The translations under genes were made by a program, and so were the position numbers. The notes under the pieces were generated by a model. The model did not search any database. It saw nothing but the letters and a program-made list of their open reading frames with translations, and was not told the DNA's origin. Source: Sphagnum compactum (taxonomy: Eukaryota; Bryophyta; Sphagnopsida; Sphagnales). Taken from it: a DNA stretch of 64,000 nucleotides. How positions within the stretch are numbered: position 1 is the first letter of the stretch; each line of letters begins with the position of its first letter. Below, one piece after another: positions 12,907 through 25,489 of the stretch. The stretch is from assembly GCA_965153455.1 (NCBI GenBank), contig OZ234504.1, positions 4,464,001-4,528,000 on the forward strand. Reading direction: 5' to 3'.

Positions 12907-15900
12907 ATGGCATTCAGAAGGGGATCTCATGGGCCCCTCTCAACGTCGAGGAAAAGCGCTAGATCAAATGGTGGGTACCGTGCATCTGTCATCGTCTTGC
13001 TGCTCGTTTCTGTGGTCGCACCTCTCACTATCCTTGTGGGCCAGTCCAGCAACTTGTTCACTTCTGGTACGTGCGCCCCCCTCTCAGCCCTTTAGTTGCA
13101 AGCACTCTGCAGTTCGCTTCTTGGGTTTCAGGAATATTGTGGCATTGTGAAGTCTCCGGCCATGCAGTTGGGGCGGTGAAGAAGACCCGTATGCTGATAT
13201 CATAGGATTCTAGGTTGTACCCATTATATTAGGACCTTGAGGTTCTGGACTAGAGCAAGGCAGCTGTGGAAGATGTTACCAAGCTGCTGGTCCAGATGCT
13301 TCTACAAAATGGTTTTGAATGATAGATTATAGTACCCATGTACAGAGTTCCAATGGGTTGAGGTCAGACGCCACATATATCTTGGGCAAAACAACGGCAG
13401 TGCGGCAGTATTCATGTGCAGATGAATGTCTTGCAGGTCTGAAAGACTTACAGCATTCAGGAAGTAGCCTACCTGATTGAGCATTCTTGCAAGCTGACTT
13501 TTGGCTGGCAAGATGTGCAATCTTCTTGAGAGAAATCAAGCTCTTTTCGACCCATTTCCAGTCAGGAATATACTTGTGCTCTTTGTAGTTTGAGTACAGT
13601 ATCTATGGTTTCTGAGCATAGATCTTCAATGGCATGTGTGCAGGTCGAAGCTACCTTGTGTATGGAACAAATGATTTGGTGAGTTTGCACATCACTGAAT
13701 GGCCCAAAACTCCTCCACACATCAGGCTCTGCTAGTTTGGCTAATGATCTTCATCCCGTGCATGCTTGCATACAGATCCATGTCAATGGATTAACTGTCT
13801 TCATGTGTTTTTGGGAGGGGGTTTTTAGGATAGGAAGATCTGTTTTCACATAATCCTTTCCTTTTGAGTACCAGCTTCCTTAACTCATAACTGGTTTTTC
13901 TTGTGTGCAGTTGGGAGCTGATGATGTCAAGAGGCGCAGTGCATTGGAGGCTATAGAATCCCTCATTCCCAAGGAGGTACGTTCCTTGACCCTGACATAT
14001 ATTTCAGACTCTTTTGGGGGTCTGGCCTGCTGCTTTACTGATGCTGTTGTGTGCAGGGTTTTTTTAAAGTCCACTTTGATTCTTCAGGCCTACGAAGAAC
14101 TCTACCCGCTTATCTATAACCGGCAGTTACAACAACAATGATCTGCCTAAGATATTTTCCATTGGTTTGCTAAATATCAGACTGTTGCATATTTCTTTTG
14201 TGGTTTTATGTGTTTTGATTGTTGACAGGGGCACAGCAGAATGTTTCCATAACTTTTGCTTCCTTTGTTTTGATCAGGTACTAGATATTGTAGGTGCCAA
14301 GCCAGGGGGGTCTGAACCTTTGAACCGGAATATTGTTGGTGGCCAAGACCTCTTGTCTTCTTGGGTTCGAGAAGATGCAGTGGGTGTCAGCCGGCAGAGC
14401 TCCAACATGTATCGGGTAGCAACTCTTAAACTTGTTTTTCTAATTCATGTTGGCAGATGCTTGAGGAAAACTGGCTCTTGACATCTCATGTGGATGTTCC
14501 TGTGTGCAAGTGGAGAAGAGACCAACAAACCCATATTCCAATAGAGTTCTGGAGCTAGTTTGTATGCAGGGTTAAGAGCCTTTTCCCTTCTTTAAATATC
14601 CAGTTATCAACCCTTACTTTGACATTGAACTTCTGCAGACTGGAGTTTTTTGTGATTATCCACTTTGGCAAACCATCTTGTGATGGATTGTGAATTGGTT
14701 TTTTAATGTGGGTATGGGGTTATCCTTGCAATTTCACCATTGAATCTCTCCTGTTGTGTGTCAAACTTCAGGAGCCGAAAGCACTTCTGGAGGATCGTAA
14801 CAAGGACACAAAAGCTGATGGCAAACATGAATCTGGAAAACTGACAGGTAAATGACTCAGGAAGTTTTTCTTGCAGAGACATTTGTGATCTGTGGCATTA
14901 AGATGTGTTCACCCATGGGGTGTCAGTAGAAGTTTTTATTATAGAATGTTTTTCAAATGCAGTATTTGTGGTGTACAAGACACAAGATGTAATCATGTTT
15001 ACAATTTTGTGTATATATTTGACTGTGTGAAGCACAGGTGGAGTCATTCAGCAAGTTGTATCTGCCAGTGAGAGTCGAAAGCCAGGAAAGAAGGTATGTA
15101 TCTCATCTTTGATGGGATCTTATGCAGAGCTTTTGATATGAGTCATTGAGGAGACTACTACACTCTACATTTTGTTTAGCTGGTAGGTGTGGATCTCAAT
15201 GCTTGAATCCAGGAATTCCACCGTGTTTGCTAGAGTTTTGGTTGTATTTCCTCATATTTTCAAGATATTTGCATATTCTTGGTGGATTACATCAATGAAG
15301 AGTTCTGCAATTTAGGAAGCACTTTGGGGATTTTAGTAATTTAGATTGAAGACTAAATTGAGTGCACTGTGAAAATTGTTTATGAATGCAGCAGTTCATG
15401 CTAGTCAGGTACATAAGAAAAGGATTCTGACAGCTCTCAGGTGTAACAGGATGCAGATGTGGGCAAAAGTGTTTCGGCCAAGTCTGGTAATCAGACAGAA
15501 GATAATCTGGTGCGACAGATGCGAGATCAGCTCATTATGGCCAGGGTGTATGCGAATCTTGCACAGGGCCAGAGTCATTTTGATCTTGTCAGTGATTTGA
15601 AACAGCGCATTAAAGAACACAAAACCTTTGTAGGGGATGCCAATGCTGATGCTGAACTTCCAAGTGGGTGAGTGTCTATTTGAGGATTACAGTTGTTAAT
15701 CTACCTGTGATGATTATGTACATCAGACCCTAGCCAGCAGGAGTATATACCCTTTGGAGCCTAGATGTGCATAGAATGTCAGTCAATTTCCTGATGGGTG
15801 CTGATCGTGCATTTAGAAGAGCATGGTTGGGGATACTTTTTCTGGAGTGAATTACTGCAGACAATTACAAGGGCCTCATAGATGCAACTTGGAACATGCA

Positions 15901-17541
15901 GGGCAGAAGAGAAGGTGAAGCTAATGGCAGAGGTGTTGGTACAAGCACAGGAGAAGAATTATGACACTGCCACCATGGTCAAGAAGCTGAGAGCCATGCT
16001 CCAGTCAGCTGAGGAGAATGCTCGCATGCTCAAGAAACAGAGCACATTTTTGAGCCAGTTGGCTGCCAAAACTATTCCCAAGGGCCTCCATTGCTTCTCC
16101 ATGTCTCTGACAGTGGAGTACCACATGCTCCCACTTAATCAAAGGGACTTCCCTCATCAGGAGAGACTTGAAGATCCCAGTCTCTATCACTATGCTCTCT
16201 TTTCTGACAACATCCTTGCAACAGGAGTGGTTGTGAACTCAGCCATTTCAAATGCAAAGGTTTGTTCTCACGGAACCTCCCTTTCACTTTGACTGTAGCA
16301 GTTGTAAGTGGGAAATCTTCTTAGCTAACTCGAGAGCTGAAAATGTCAGGCTACCCCTGAAAGCTTATGAGCCTGTCTGCAGGATGGGGAGTCATAGGCT
16401 AGAAAGAGGCACTTGTGCAGTTGTTTGTGCACAACAGTCACACAATGCCTTGAAATGCTTAGGAAGGCTCCAGTACATTTTTCTAACCATTGGCCATTGG
16501 TAGCAGGAACCTGAAAAGCATGTTTTCCACATAGTAACAGACAAGCTAAACTTTGGAGCCATGAAGATGTGGTTTCTGGCAAATCCTCCTGGAGCTGCAA
16601 CTATTGAAGTCCAGAACGTTGATGATTTCAAGTGGCTGAACTCCTCTTACTGTCCAGTGCTGCGCCAACTAGAATCGTCAGCCATGAAGAACTTCTACTT
16701 CAAGGCTGACAGTGCCATAACCTTGGCTGCAGGAACATCCAATCTGAAGTATCGCAACCCCAAATATCTCTCAATGTTGAATCACTTGCGGTTTTATCTT
16801 CCTGAAGTTTATCCGAAGCTGGACAAGATCCTGTTTCTGGATGATGACATTGTGGTTCAAAAAGACCTTACCCCACTGTGGGATGTTGATCTTGAGGGCA
16901 ATGTCAATGGTGCAGTCGAAACCTGTGGTGCCAGTTTCCATCGCTTTGATAAATACTTGAACTTCTCAAACCCCTTGATCTCCCAGAACTTTGATCCAAA
17001 TGCATGTGGGTGGGCATATGGAATGAATGTCTTTGATTTGAATCAGTGGAAGAAGCATGACATTACAGGCATCTATCACAGATGGCAGAGCAAGGTGTGT
17101 ATATTGCTCACAGGTTTCCTGCTTCCAAATTCTGAACTAGTTGCTATCTTACCTGCAACCACTTCAGAGGATTTCTCCAAAAGAATTTTTTTTGCAGACT
17201 TGAGATGATGATTACTGGTGTCTATTCTGGTTCCTGCCTAACCTTGGGCATTTGTGTATGTGCAGAACAAGGATAGATTGCTGTGGAAGCTTGGAACTCT
17301 ACCACCAGGCTTGATCACATTCTATAATTTGACATATCCGCTTGAGAAGTCATGGCATGTGTTGGGGCTGGGCTACAATTCAGCTGTTGAGGATTCAGAC
17401 ATTGCAACTGCAGCTGTAATCCACTATAACGGAAACATGAAGCCCTGGTTAGACATTGGCATGAGCAAGTACAAACCTTTATGGTCCAAGTATGTCAACT
17501 ATAACCACCCATACCTACGGCAGTGCAACATCAGTGATTGA
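12907..17541 (+). CDS. GAUT1-type alpha-1,4-galacturonosyltransferase (GT8), 10 coding exons
   Basis: Predicted to add galacturonate from UDP-GalA to homogalacturonan (pectin) in the Golgi. Coding exons are 12907-13066, 13644-13678, 13911-13976, 14278-14415, 14772-14847, 15038-15093, 15450-15667, 15902-16259, 16507-17094 and 17266-17541. All have GT-AG borders and compatible phases, giving 656 aa, close to the ~670 aa of Arabidopsis GAUT1. The order is a short basic N-terminus, one membrane anchor (about residues 26-45, type II topology), a variable stem, the 'RDQLIMARVY' segment, 'KKQSTFLSQLAAKTIP', and the GT8 domain. The GT8 domain carries the LDDD metal/nucleotide-sugar motif (D481-D483) and HYNGNMKPW near the C-terminus (H618-W626). 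An in-frame TAG lies just upstream of the ATG, which supports the start. Exon 2 is only 35 nt and is the least certain, although it restores the phase exactly. Resemblance is strongest to the GAUT1 branch; true substrate is inferred. Confidence 0.93.
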
Positions 17542-19165
17542 TTTCTCTTATCCATCATACAGATGATCACAAGATGTCGCTTACATGTAGCAGGAGCTGA
17601 GTTGAATCCCTAGAATTATAGCTGCATTTAAGGGCTACCCTTGTAGTCTTGTGATCAGCAGTATCCCTGACTATGAGGTCCCTAACCCCTTTGCTCCTTC
17701 TGCATGTATAGTTTTGTAGGCAACCTCTTACCCCCTTTCAAATAATTTCTGGTCTTTCTTTTGCCTCAGCACTGCTGTGAAACTGTCATCTGCCCCATAG
17801 CTTTGATCGCATGTTGAATAGAAATATACTGGCACAGTTTTAGATTCAGCCCTTTGTTTACAAAAGAGAAAGTATGTCTTTGGGTGCATGGCAAGTGTTG
17901 AGAAAGACCAAACCTGAAATACAGTTACCAAAATTTATGGAAATTTCCCCAGAAAGCAAGAACTGCTTTGTGCTAACCTGTAGAGTGGTCCCTCAGGTGT
18001 AGTGTATATATATTGATACTCACCCATTTATATGTAACTGTTGCTACTTACATTTGTTGCTCTCTAATTGCATGGCAAGATGCCTATGTCACAATGTTTC
18101 AGGTTTTTCTTCGTTTCTTAAGATGAAGTCTTTCACTCTATCACCAAAAAGATGAACGTTTTTTGCCAACAAGTGAATGAACCACTGCTGGGGATCTCTG
18201 TCTCTTTTTTACTTTCCATTTTGAGTGACTTTTCTCACTTCCAGTATCATTCTCCCTAGCTGTTGTAAAACCTTTGTCTTGTCTGTGGGAACCGATACAC
18301 TTTCCTTTGCATGACAGATATTCTTGTTTATTTTCATACCCTTTTGATTTTCTAGTGTAAACTTTTTGTATCACAAAATTGAGGGAAAAAACAATTCATC
18401 CCTTCCCATGCTGATCCTTATATAAAAGTCTTTCTTGAACCATCCTCATTGCAGGTGGTTTCACACATTCTCTTCCTAATTCCATAAAAATGCCTTCAAA
18501 TTGCATGTGATGAAACATGCTATCTTCAAATGTTATAGGCGGAGCCTCTTATGAGGCCCATTATTTACCTCTTTTAATTGTGCAAAATCTGTCTGTTTGG
18601 TCTCTCCCAACCAGATTCCGCACAAGATATTGCTTGCCTTTTAACACCAATATGTGGACATGCTCCTGCCAATTCTGTCTCCCAGCAATGTCCTGCAGGA
18701 TCCTATTGGGGTGAGCACATAGTGACAACCCATTCACTTGGGTCTAGAACACCTTAACGCAGAAAGTAGCTTTGGACCTTGTGGTGAGAAATGGGTAATC
18801 TTCAAAGCTAAAGCACACTTGTAAAAAGTCGTTAGTAGTCTAGAATTAGCTTAAAAGGCTTGAAGACTCCAGAAGTAGGTACTGAGGCAAATGGTTTGGT
18901 GCTTCTGATATTCAAAGATTTATTCTAAGTAGTTTGGTAGGTAGGTAGCTCATTTTATTTCTTTCTTGTTTGATTATTGATTTCGTTGCAAAGTTTAGTG
19001 TTATTGTCAAGTACCATAAGTGATGAAACCTTGCCAAACTTTATAAATAGAAAGCAACCAAAGTGCAAGGACCATAGTCTAGGTAGATGAAAGAGCCCCA
19101 AAGAGGTGAGCCACACGGAAGGAAGGGAACCACTAAATATCGAAACCTCCACTAATCGCATGAAG
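17542..19165 (+). other. 3' flank of the GAUT-like gene and intergenic DNA
   Basis: The first several hundred bases after the stop codon are T-rich and look like 3' UTR. No single polyadenylation site can be fixed by eye. The remainder (about 18.4-19.2 kb) holds no recognisable gene. Its short open frames match no family. Confidence 0.4.
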
Positions 19166-19169
19166 CATA

Positions 19170-22100
19170 TCAACTAAAGAAAGGGGAGGTAAACCTGATA
19201 AAACTTCAAGCCTAGAGCACCCCTACCCTGGAGTAATTGTTCGCCTTGAGATGGAGGCGGCTTGTGTTCTATGTAAAGCACTAACATTCTCTGTCTATAA
19301 TAGGAATGTAAAATTGATAAAGGAGGGCCTCTAGTGCATTTTGTTGTCCTCGCCATGTTAGCATATTGATGAAGAAAGTTGTTGGACTGCTAATGATGAC
19401 ATTCAAAAACTTCTATGGCAAGAGGAATAAACATGTCCATTGGGTAATAGTCACGATAAAAACTTTCCTTCACTCACATGAACTGCCCTTATAATAGCCA
19501 CCCCATGAGAAAGAGTCATTCATGACACCAAGTCTGCTCAAGTAAGGTTGACAATGATGACATCAACCAATGTGCGAATGCCATCCATCAATAAAACAAT
19601 GTTGACATATTGACGAGAAGATTGAAAGGAAGGCGGTGGAAAAACATGGGGTTGCTCCCTTAAGATAATAATTCTGCATTTCTCACAATGGACGCAAAAG
19701 CATCCCGAATGGCATCATGAGATGTAATCCTCTCCCCACCATGGGCATAATAAAAAAGATGGATCCCCAAGGGGTTTAACGGTTGGGCACATACACAATG
19801 GGTCAAACAAACCAAGAGTCAAAGGATGGGGAAGGCCTAATTTGGTTTGCAATGTGGAAGATGTAACATTTGAGGGCAAATGGAAGCATGGGATGAAAAG
19901 ACAAACATATAGCCAAGTTCCCACACCAAGCCCTTCACAGGACTTCAAATGCGCTCAATGCAAATTAGAAGACATGTTAGAGACAATGTTGGAAAAGGAA
20001 TGGTCATGTAGTCTCTCTGAAATAGTTTCTTGAAATCAATATATTCCCCTTTCTGTAAACTATTCAAATGAAGGTAGACATGTTGTAGCTAGGGGAAAAA
20101 ACCCTTTCAACAACTTCAAATGTGCCTGAACTACTCACCCCAATAAGAATGGGCATGAATCTAACAAAAATCTAGAAGTGATGACTAGCACAAGTAACAT
20201 TCAACTCCCCAAATATGCTGCCAGCGCATTGGTCTCTATAGAAATGAGGCCTATCCCACCATTAGAAATGGGGAATGAAACCTGTCGATGCACCAAAGGG
20301 GCCTTTGGACATTTGAGTGAACTTGGGCATAAAAGCTTTTCGAAAACTTGCATGAAGGTCAAATTGAAATATGCAAGCTAATGTTGAAAACTCGAGAAGG
20401 GCGGGAATGCATGAAGCAAATAAAAAGGCCTTTAGACAAAACATCGAAATAGGATCCCAAAAACAACCTGACCTCCCCCAACCCTGAAAGCAAACTTACA
20501 TAGTGAACGTCCTCACCCAAAGCATCCTGCAAAAAAGAAGAGAAGAACAACACAAAGCTAAAGGGGACCCTTGAAATTATAATGTCGCCTCGAAGGCAGC
20601 AAAAATTATGAGAGGGGGGGGGGGGGGGGGAAACTAAGGGGCAAGCTAGAGGGGGACCAAACATCACACTTGCGAGGTTGAAAATACAAACCCATAATGG
20701 CCAACTGGGAAGCAAAATGGTCAAAAGCAAGGGGAACAAGGGAAATAGGATTGAGGATGTGAATGTTATTTGCCAACAAAGAAAAGAAACACAAAAAAAA
20801 ACAACAAAGGAGATTGCAAGGCACCAAAATGAGCTAAAACAAAAATGGGCCCAACGAGCAGGTCACTCTAACATGTGCCCATACACGAAAGGATAATAAA
20901 GAATTCACCACAAGGGGAATGATGACTTTAAAACAAGGGTAATTGTTAACAATAAAATGAACGGACAAAAGGGAGAAGTAGAAACAACTGGCCCCTTACC
21001 ATGAAGCTCCCGGAAGATGGCGTCACACAAGATGAAATTAAATGCATTCACCACATCCACTTGAAGTACCACCCACTCGGGGTGGACATCTAACGTAACT
21101 CGAATGCCACACTCCACTACTTCAAACCCGCCCTAAACTATCACACCAAATTGATGAAACGACAAATGAAAACAAAACTCATCCCAAAATTAAAAGCATA
21201 AGGCCCTGCTGACTAGCCGATAGAAGACCTCGGCCATTGTAATGGGTTTGATGCCACCCAAAAGCTTGGCCAAGGCCAAAAGCTAACGGCACCAAGGACA
21301 TGAATATTGGACCTTGGGAAATGACCCATTGCAACATGGGAACTTAGCTGGTGGAGTTGCAGGAAACTACTAGTAGAATCTTTGGGGTCAAAAGCATCCC
21401 AAGGATGCTTAAAACCATGCCAAAAAGTCCCCCGCGAGAAGATTAGACATGTGGACGAAAGCTGACCTAAAACAATCCAAGGAATTCACCAAAGTTGAAA
21501 ATCCACCAAAGAATCAAGGCAGGGGGAGGCGAAATCAAAGGGTGGAAAACTTGTAAAGTTGACACGATTTTTGAAGAAACAACAACTGGGCCAAGGGGGT
21601 AAGGGCCTTTGTCGCACGAGCATACTTTTTGACACGCCTTAAAACCAAGCTTTGCCCAAGCCACCATGAGGGGGGCACGCTAGAAGAAGAATCCAAAGGG
21701 AGCAAGGGCGCCAAGGGGCCTTGGTCCAAAGGTATAGTTGCAACAAGTGCTTGCCTTCGAAGAAAATGTTCCATTTGAAGCTCCTCCCAATCTCTTCTTG
21801 ATAAAAATTGTCGAAGCCAAGTTCTAATATTTCCATATTTGGCAACACCACCCCAAGCAAGAAGGACAATATACCATTGAAGGAAAAGGAAAAATAAATG
21901 TTAAGCGACAATGTCAAAGAGGTTTTGAGCAAGGCGATCCAAAATAGATGAAAAGCAACCCGCACTTCCTGTTGCAAAATCAAAAGGATGCTCAAATACA
22001 AATGGGGCCGAGGAAGACATAGATGGAAAGCACTAAGGGGTCCACCTCTAACACCCAAGCCCAAGCTGCAAGAGGGGGAGAAGGGGCAAGAAGGGAAGCC

Positions 22101-22470
22101 AAAGGGCAAAAAGAACCACTAGAAGAAAGTGCTTGAAAAGCTTGATAATGCCACTGATGACGAGACATACCATGTCTTGAAAAAAGGGCACCACATCCAG
22201 CACACAGGACATCACATTGGGCTTTGCTCTTGCTGCTAAGGGAAGAAGTGGGCCTAATCCCCCTCCCTTCTCCATGGTCTCCTATTTGCTCCCTTATTCC
22301 AGTTTGGTCCATTCCATGCTACTGCCATCATCAGGGGCTTCTAGAACGTTTGCAACGGAGCCCACGCAATAGAGTTCCACAAATCTCTTCTAATGAACGG
22401 CTGGCTCAATAGAATGAGAGCGAAATGCTTCTGCCATTGCTGTAAATCCATCACCATTCTTTTGTTGTTG
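19170..22470 (-). mobile_element. Decayed non-LTR retrotransposon, copy 1
   Basis: Read on the minus strand, the order is as follows. A C2H2-like finger appears near 22,180 (CAGC...SRHGMSRH). Next comes an 'ARATKALTPLA' segment near 21.6 kb, then reverse transcriptase motif A near 21,050 (LQVDVVNAFN). A degraded MGT..D.L.G block followed by FVLAH lies near 20,860. A C-terminal block near 19,720-19,790 reads GIHLFYYAHGGER then HDAIRDAFASIVR. This order fits RT elements with an N-terminal zinc finger and a C-terminal endonuclease-like region, possibly the restriction-like-endonuclease group; that assignment is inference. Frameshifts and stops are frequent. A related copy lies at 56.2-59.4 kb on the same strand. 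Boundaries are approximate. Confidence 0.75.
20650..21117 (-). pseudogene. Reverse transcriptase core, inactivated (copy 1)
   Basis: Motif A is intact (VDVVNAFN). The normally conserved glutamine-glycine-aspartate turn reads M-G-T-C-stop-S-D at about 20,860-20,882, including a TAG stop where a CAG glutamine codon is expected. The catalytic dyad that is normally A-D-D reads A-N-N (20,765-20,773). The changes are consistent with C-to-T (or G-to-A) transitions, as expected for deamination of methylated cytosine in silenced repeats. The element cannot encode active reverse transcriptase. Confidence 0.75.
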
Positions 22471-23447
22471 GTAGATAAAGAGGCTTCAGGTCATGGAAAC
22501 CGGCTGCCTCAGACACGTACAGTTCTGGACTTTTGACCCCACGAACTCCAAAAAGCTCAGGTTTCTAGCTTGTTTGCACACTCCCATGGCAACAACACTC
22601 AACCTCCCTCGACGCAGCAAACTCCAGTGGCCTATTCCCATCAACTCCCCCAATATAAGTTGTTATTTATGTTGTAAATTTGGGCTCCACGTTGTTTGGC
22701 ACTACCAATGCCGATGATTCAATTATTTTGTGTGATCATAATAATTCTGTTGAAATTAATTTTGTTTTTTCAAAAGATAATATTTTATAAATTTCACTAT
22801 ATGTCATTTTGTCCCATTAATAATTTTTTTACATTCTTGAATTGGTAGGCAAAATGTCAAAGAAGGGCTGATTTATTAGAAAAGTTCACAACAATATACA
22901 AATTATTTTATTTTTTTGAAAAGCTGCAAGAGAAACAACAAAAACAGATTCTAAAATGAAAATTTGATCTATGTCAAATTATAATTCGAAATGACTCTGG
23001 AATTGTTGCAATGATGATCACCAAAATACTCATCTTAGATAAACCAATTCCGATGAAACATCGTCACTGGAATAATGTAATCTGAAACACAATATTGTAA
23101 TTGAATTAAGAATGATGCAAATATCATGGCATGGAAAGATCCATAGTTGAAGCCCAATGGTACATAATAGGTTGGACTTTAAACGCAAATTGATTTTGGT
23201 TTTCTCTCAAATTCTGATTCAAGTAAAAATCTGTTTATCAATAGACTATCTTTGATTTGATAGTAGACCAATGTTGGGTTGTGAAACCATCTTATACAGA
23301 TTGATACTAGTGTTGGTAATCAAAGAACTCACTAGACTAGTGTGACCTGAAGCAATAGCAGCACCCTCATACCAATACCTCCTTGATAAGGGCAAGCACT
23401 AAACAAGTGCAACAAGTTAAATGCAACAGAAAATTAAATTATAGTAC
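22470..23447. other. Intergenic, no gene seen
   Basis: Composition falls from balanced to AT-rich through this stretch. I see no exon chain, repeat family or RNA gene that I can support. Confidence 0.5.
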
Positions 23448-24054
23448 ATTAGTTAGAATCACCCCTTCAATCCAAAGGTCCAAGGCTTGATTATTTTTCT
23501 CAATTTCTCATTTTTGTAAATGGATTGATGAAGAAAAGGATGTAATCCCTAGGGGAACTTCCTCAATGACAAGGGGCCTTGCAAGTTCCCTGGGCCAAAT
23601 GGGCCCAAGTTCATCGAGGAAATGTAGTTACCCATGGAAAATGGGTTCAAGTTTTCTAAGGAAAAATGGTTTCTTTGGGAAATGGACCCATGCTCCCTCA
23701 AGAAAATGTTTCCTAAACAACTTGGCATGTTACCCCCAAGGAACTTTGGCCAATATGCCAAGAGAAGCATGTATCCTTGGGGAACTTGAGCCTATTTGTT
23801 TGAGGAATTGATGTTTATTTGCATGTTTACCTTGGAACTTGCAAGTTCCCTTTTCCCTAGGGAAGTTGTGAAAACTTGGTTAAGTCCCCCTCTCCCTCGG
23901 TAAGTTACAAGACCTTGGGTTTCGAAAAGGAAGTTGCTTGAGAAAACTATTTAGAGCTTACATCCTTTGTTCATCCATCTATGAAAAAAATGAAAATTTG
24001 AGGAAAAGAATCAAGCCTTGGACCTTTGGATTGAAGGGGGTAGTTCTAACTAAT
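23448..24054. mobile_element. Foldback (long-TIR) non-autonomous DNA element
   Basis: The two ends are about 100-bp imperfect inverted repeats. The left arm, 23,448-23,549, contains 'ccttcaatccaaaggtccaa' then 'ggcttgatt'. The right arm, 23,954-24,054, contains the reverse complement 'aatcaagccttggacctttg' then 'gattgaagg'. The roughly 400-bp interior repeats 'cttgcaagttccc'-like text, itself partly palindromic, and encodes nothing recognisable. Long arms with a short non-coding centre fit a foldback or Mutator-like non-autonomous element. A clean target-site duplication is not visible, so the superfamily is unassigned. Confidence 0.75.
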
Positions 24055-24511
24055 CTATTATATTTTTTCTTAAAATGACAATGCCAAAAAAAAAAAAAAA
24101 CACATTCATCAGAATTTGGGTACAATGAAACAAAACATCCAAAATAGGTTTCTTGTTGGGCGTTGCCAAGTGAATGCAGCATGTACCTGCCTCATACCAG
24201 TCAAAAATCAGCCTTGGGCCCTAATGCACGGCTTACAGAAATATCCAAAACATCCAATAACAAGCTTATTTTGCAAAATCTTGACCTAAAAATATTAAAC
24301 TGGAATTATTCTGGGGGCAAATTTATTGCTTGCTTTCTTTCATGGAAAATTTTTGAGAAATTTTTTTTTGAAGGAAAAACTTTGTCCCACATTTAAACAC
24401 ACTTTTTAAATTTTTGGGCAGTTTTTATTTCCAGTTTTGTACAAAAGTTTTTGGCCAATTGACCCCCCTTGGTTGGGACAATTGCTAAAGAAAGAATATT
24501 GAAAAAACCCC

Positions 24512-24534
24512 AAAAATAACACCATGTGGTAAAA
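24512..24534 (-). terminator. Pol III T-run downstream of tRNA-Arg
   Basis: On the minus strand, TTTT (24,531-24,534) and then TTTTT (24,512-24,516) follow the 3' end of the tRNA within about 25 nt. This is the usual RNA polymerase III termination signal. Confidence 0.7.
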
Positions 24535-24538
24535 CCAC

Positions 24539-24611
24539 CGACCATACTGGGGATCGAACCCAGAATCTCTGGTTCCGTAGACCAGCGCCTTATCCATTGG
24601 GCCATACGGTC
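24539..24611 (-). tRNA. tRNA-Arg (anticodon ACG)
   Basis: The minus strand reads GACCGTATGGCCCAATGG... and folds as a standard 73-nt cloverleaf without an intron. The acceptor stem GACCGTA pairs with TATGGTC, with one G-U pair. The anticodon stem CTGGT/ACCAG encloses the loop CTACGGA. The T-arm is CTGGG-TTCGATC-CCCAG, and the discriminator base is G. Anticodon ACG (A34 likely modified to inosine) decodes CGU, CGC and CGA. CCA is not encoded, as expected for a nuclear gene. Confidence 0.96.
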
Positions 24612-25489
24612 ATTAACAGCATGTTAACTCTCGTTATTTAATAATAAATAATTATTAATCTCTTACAATCTCTCCTCTCCACGATAGGCCTCACTGAAAA
24701 GAGGCTCATGAGAGAAACACATAACATAAAGAGAATTGAATGTAAGAAAGGATGTGAAAATCAGTGTGAATGTGGCACATTTTGAAGCACAAAAACTTCT
24801 TCAAAGAATGACCCGAGCATACCCCCAAGATCTTTCCAGCTACAAGGCTGTCGGAGTTGCAAAGTGTGGCCGAAGCGAATACGGGTCTGAAAGAATATAA
24901 GCAAAACTGAAGAAAGGGGAGCTAAGTTCTGGATCTGCTGAATGCTTCAGAATACTAAGAATATCCGTCCCAAGTTTTGAACTTCTCAATTAGTTGCTAG
25001 TTGCACACCTTCATGTGCATGCTATTGGAATGTTGAGCATTCAATCAAATGGGTATCTGAAATCATGACTGAATCCCGGCCTGTTTCTTTTAGTTGACTG
25101 GGTTCTTGACATTGGTTGCAACATGGGGTGGTGTTGCTCCCAACACAAGACTTGTGGATGCAAGTTGCTCGCTCCTCATTAAAGCTCACCAATGAGGGTA
25201 CTCCATGTTATGTAATATGTGACTCTCGTAATACAACACTCAAAGTTGCTCCACAAAAGTTTGCAACCTCACACACAAGTAGATATGCATTCACATTTGA
25301 AAAGAGAGACCGTCACACTTAGGATGGCAAACTTGTTAGGGTCTTATGGTCACCAAATGACCCATTTGGTTTGCATTTGAATTGATCATTTTATTTGAAG
25401 AAATGAGAAAACGTAGACCATCCAAATGAAGGTGGTCAATTTTACTTGCCCTGTGGTGTGGTGCAGTAGAGATCATGATGGACAAGACA
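24612..25489. other. Intergenic between tRNA-Arg and the ALKBH1-like gene
   Basis: The part next to 25,489 is the 3' flank of the minus-strand dioxygenase gene. I recognise no other gene, array or RNA in the stretch. Confidence 0.45.

Noticed and set aside
24393-24605. Minus-strand 70-codon frame over the tRNA
   Set aside because: It is a translation of the tRNA-Arg gene and its flank, not a protein.
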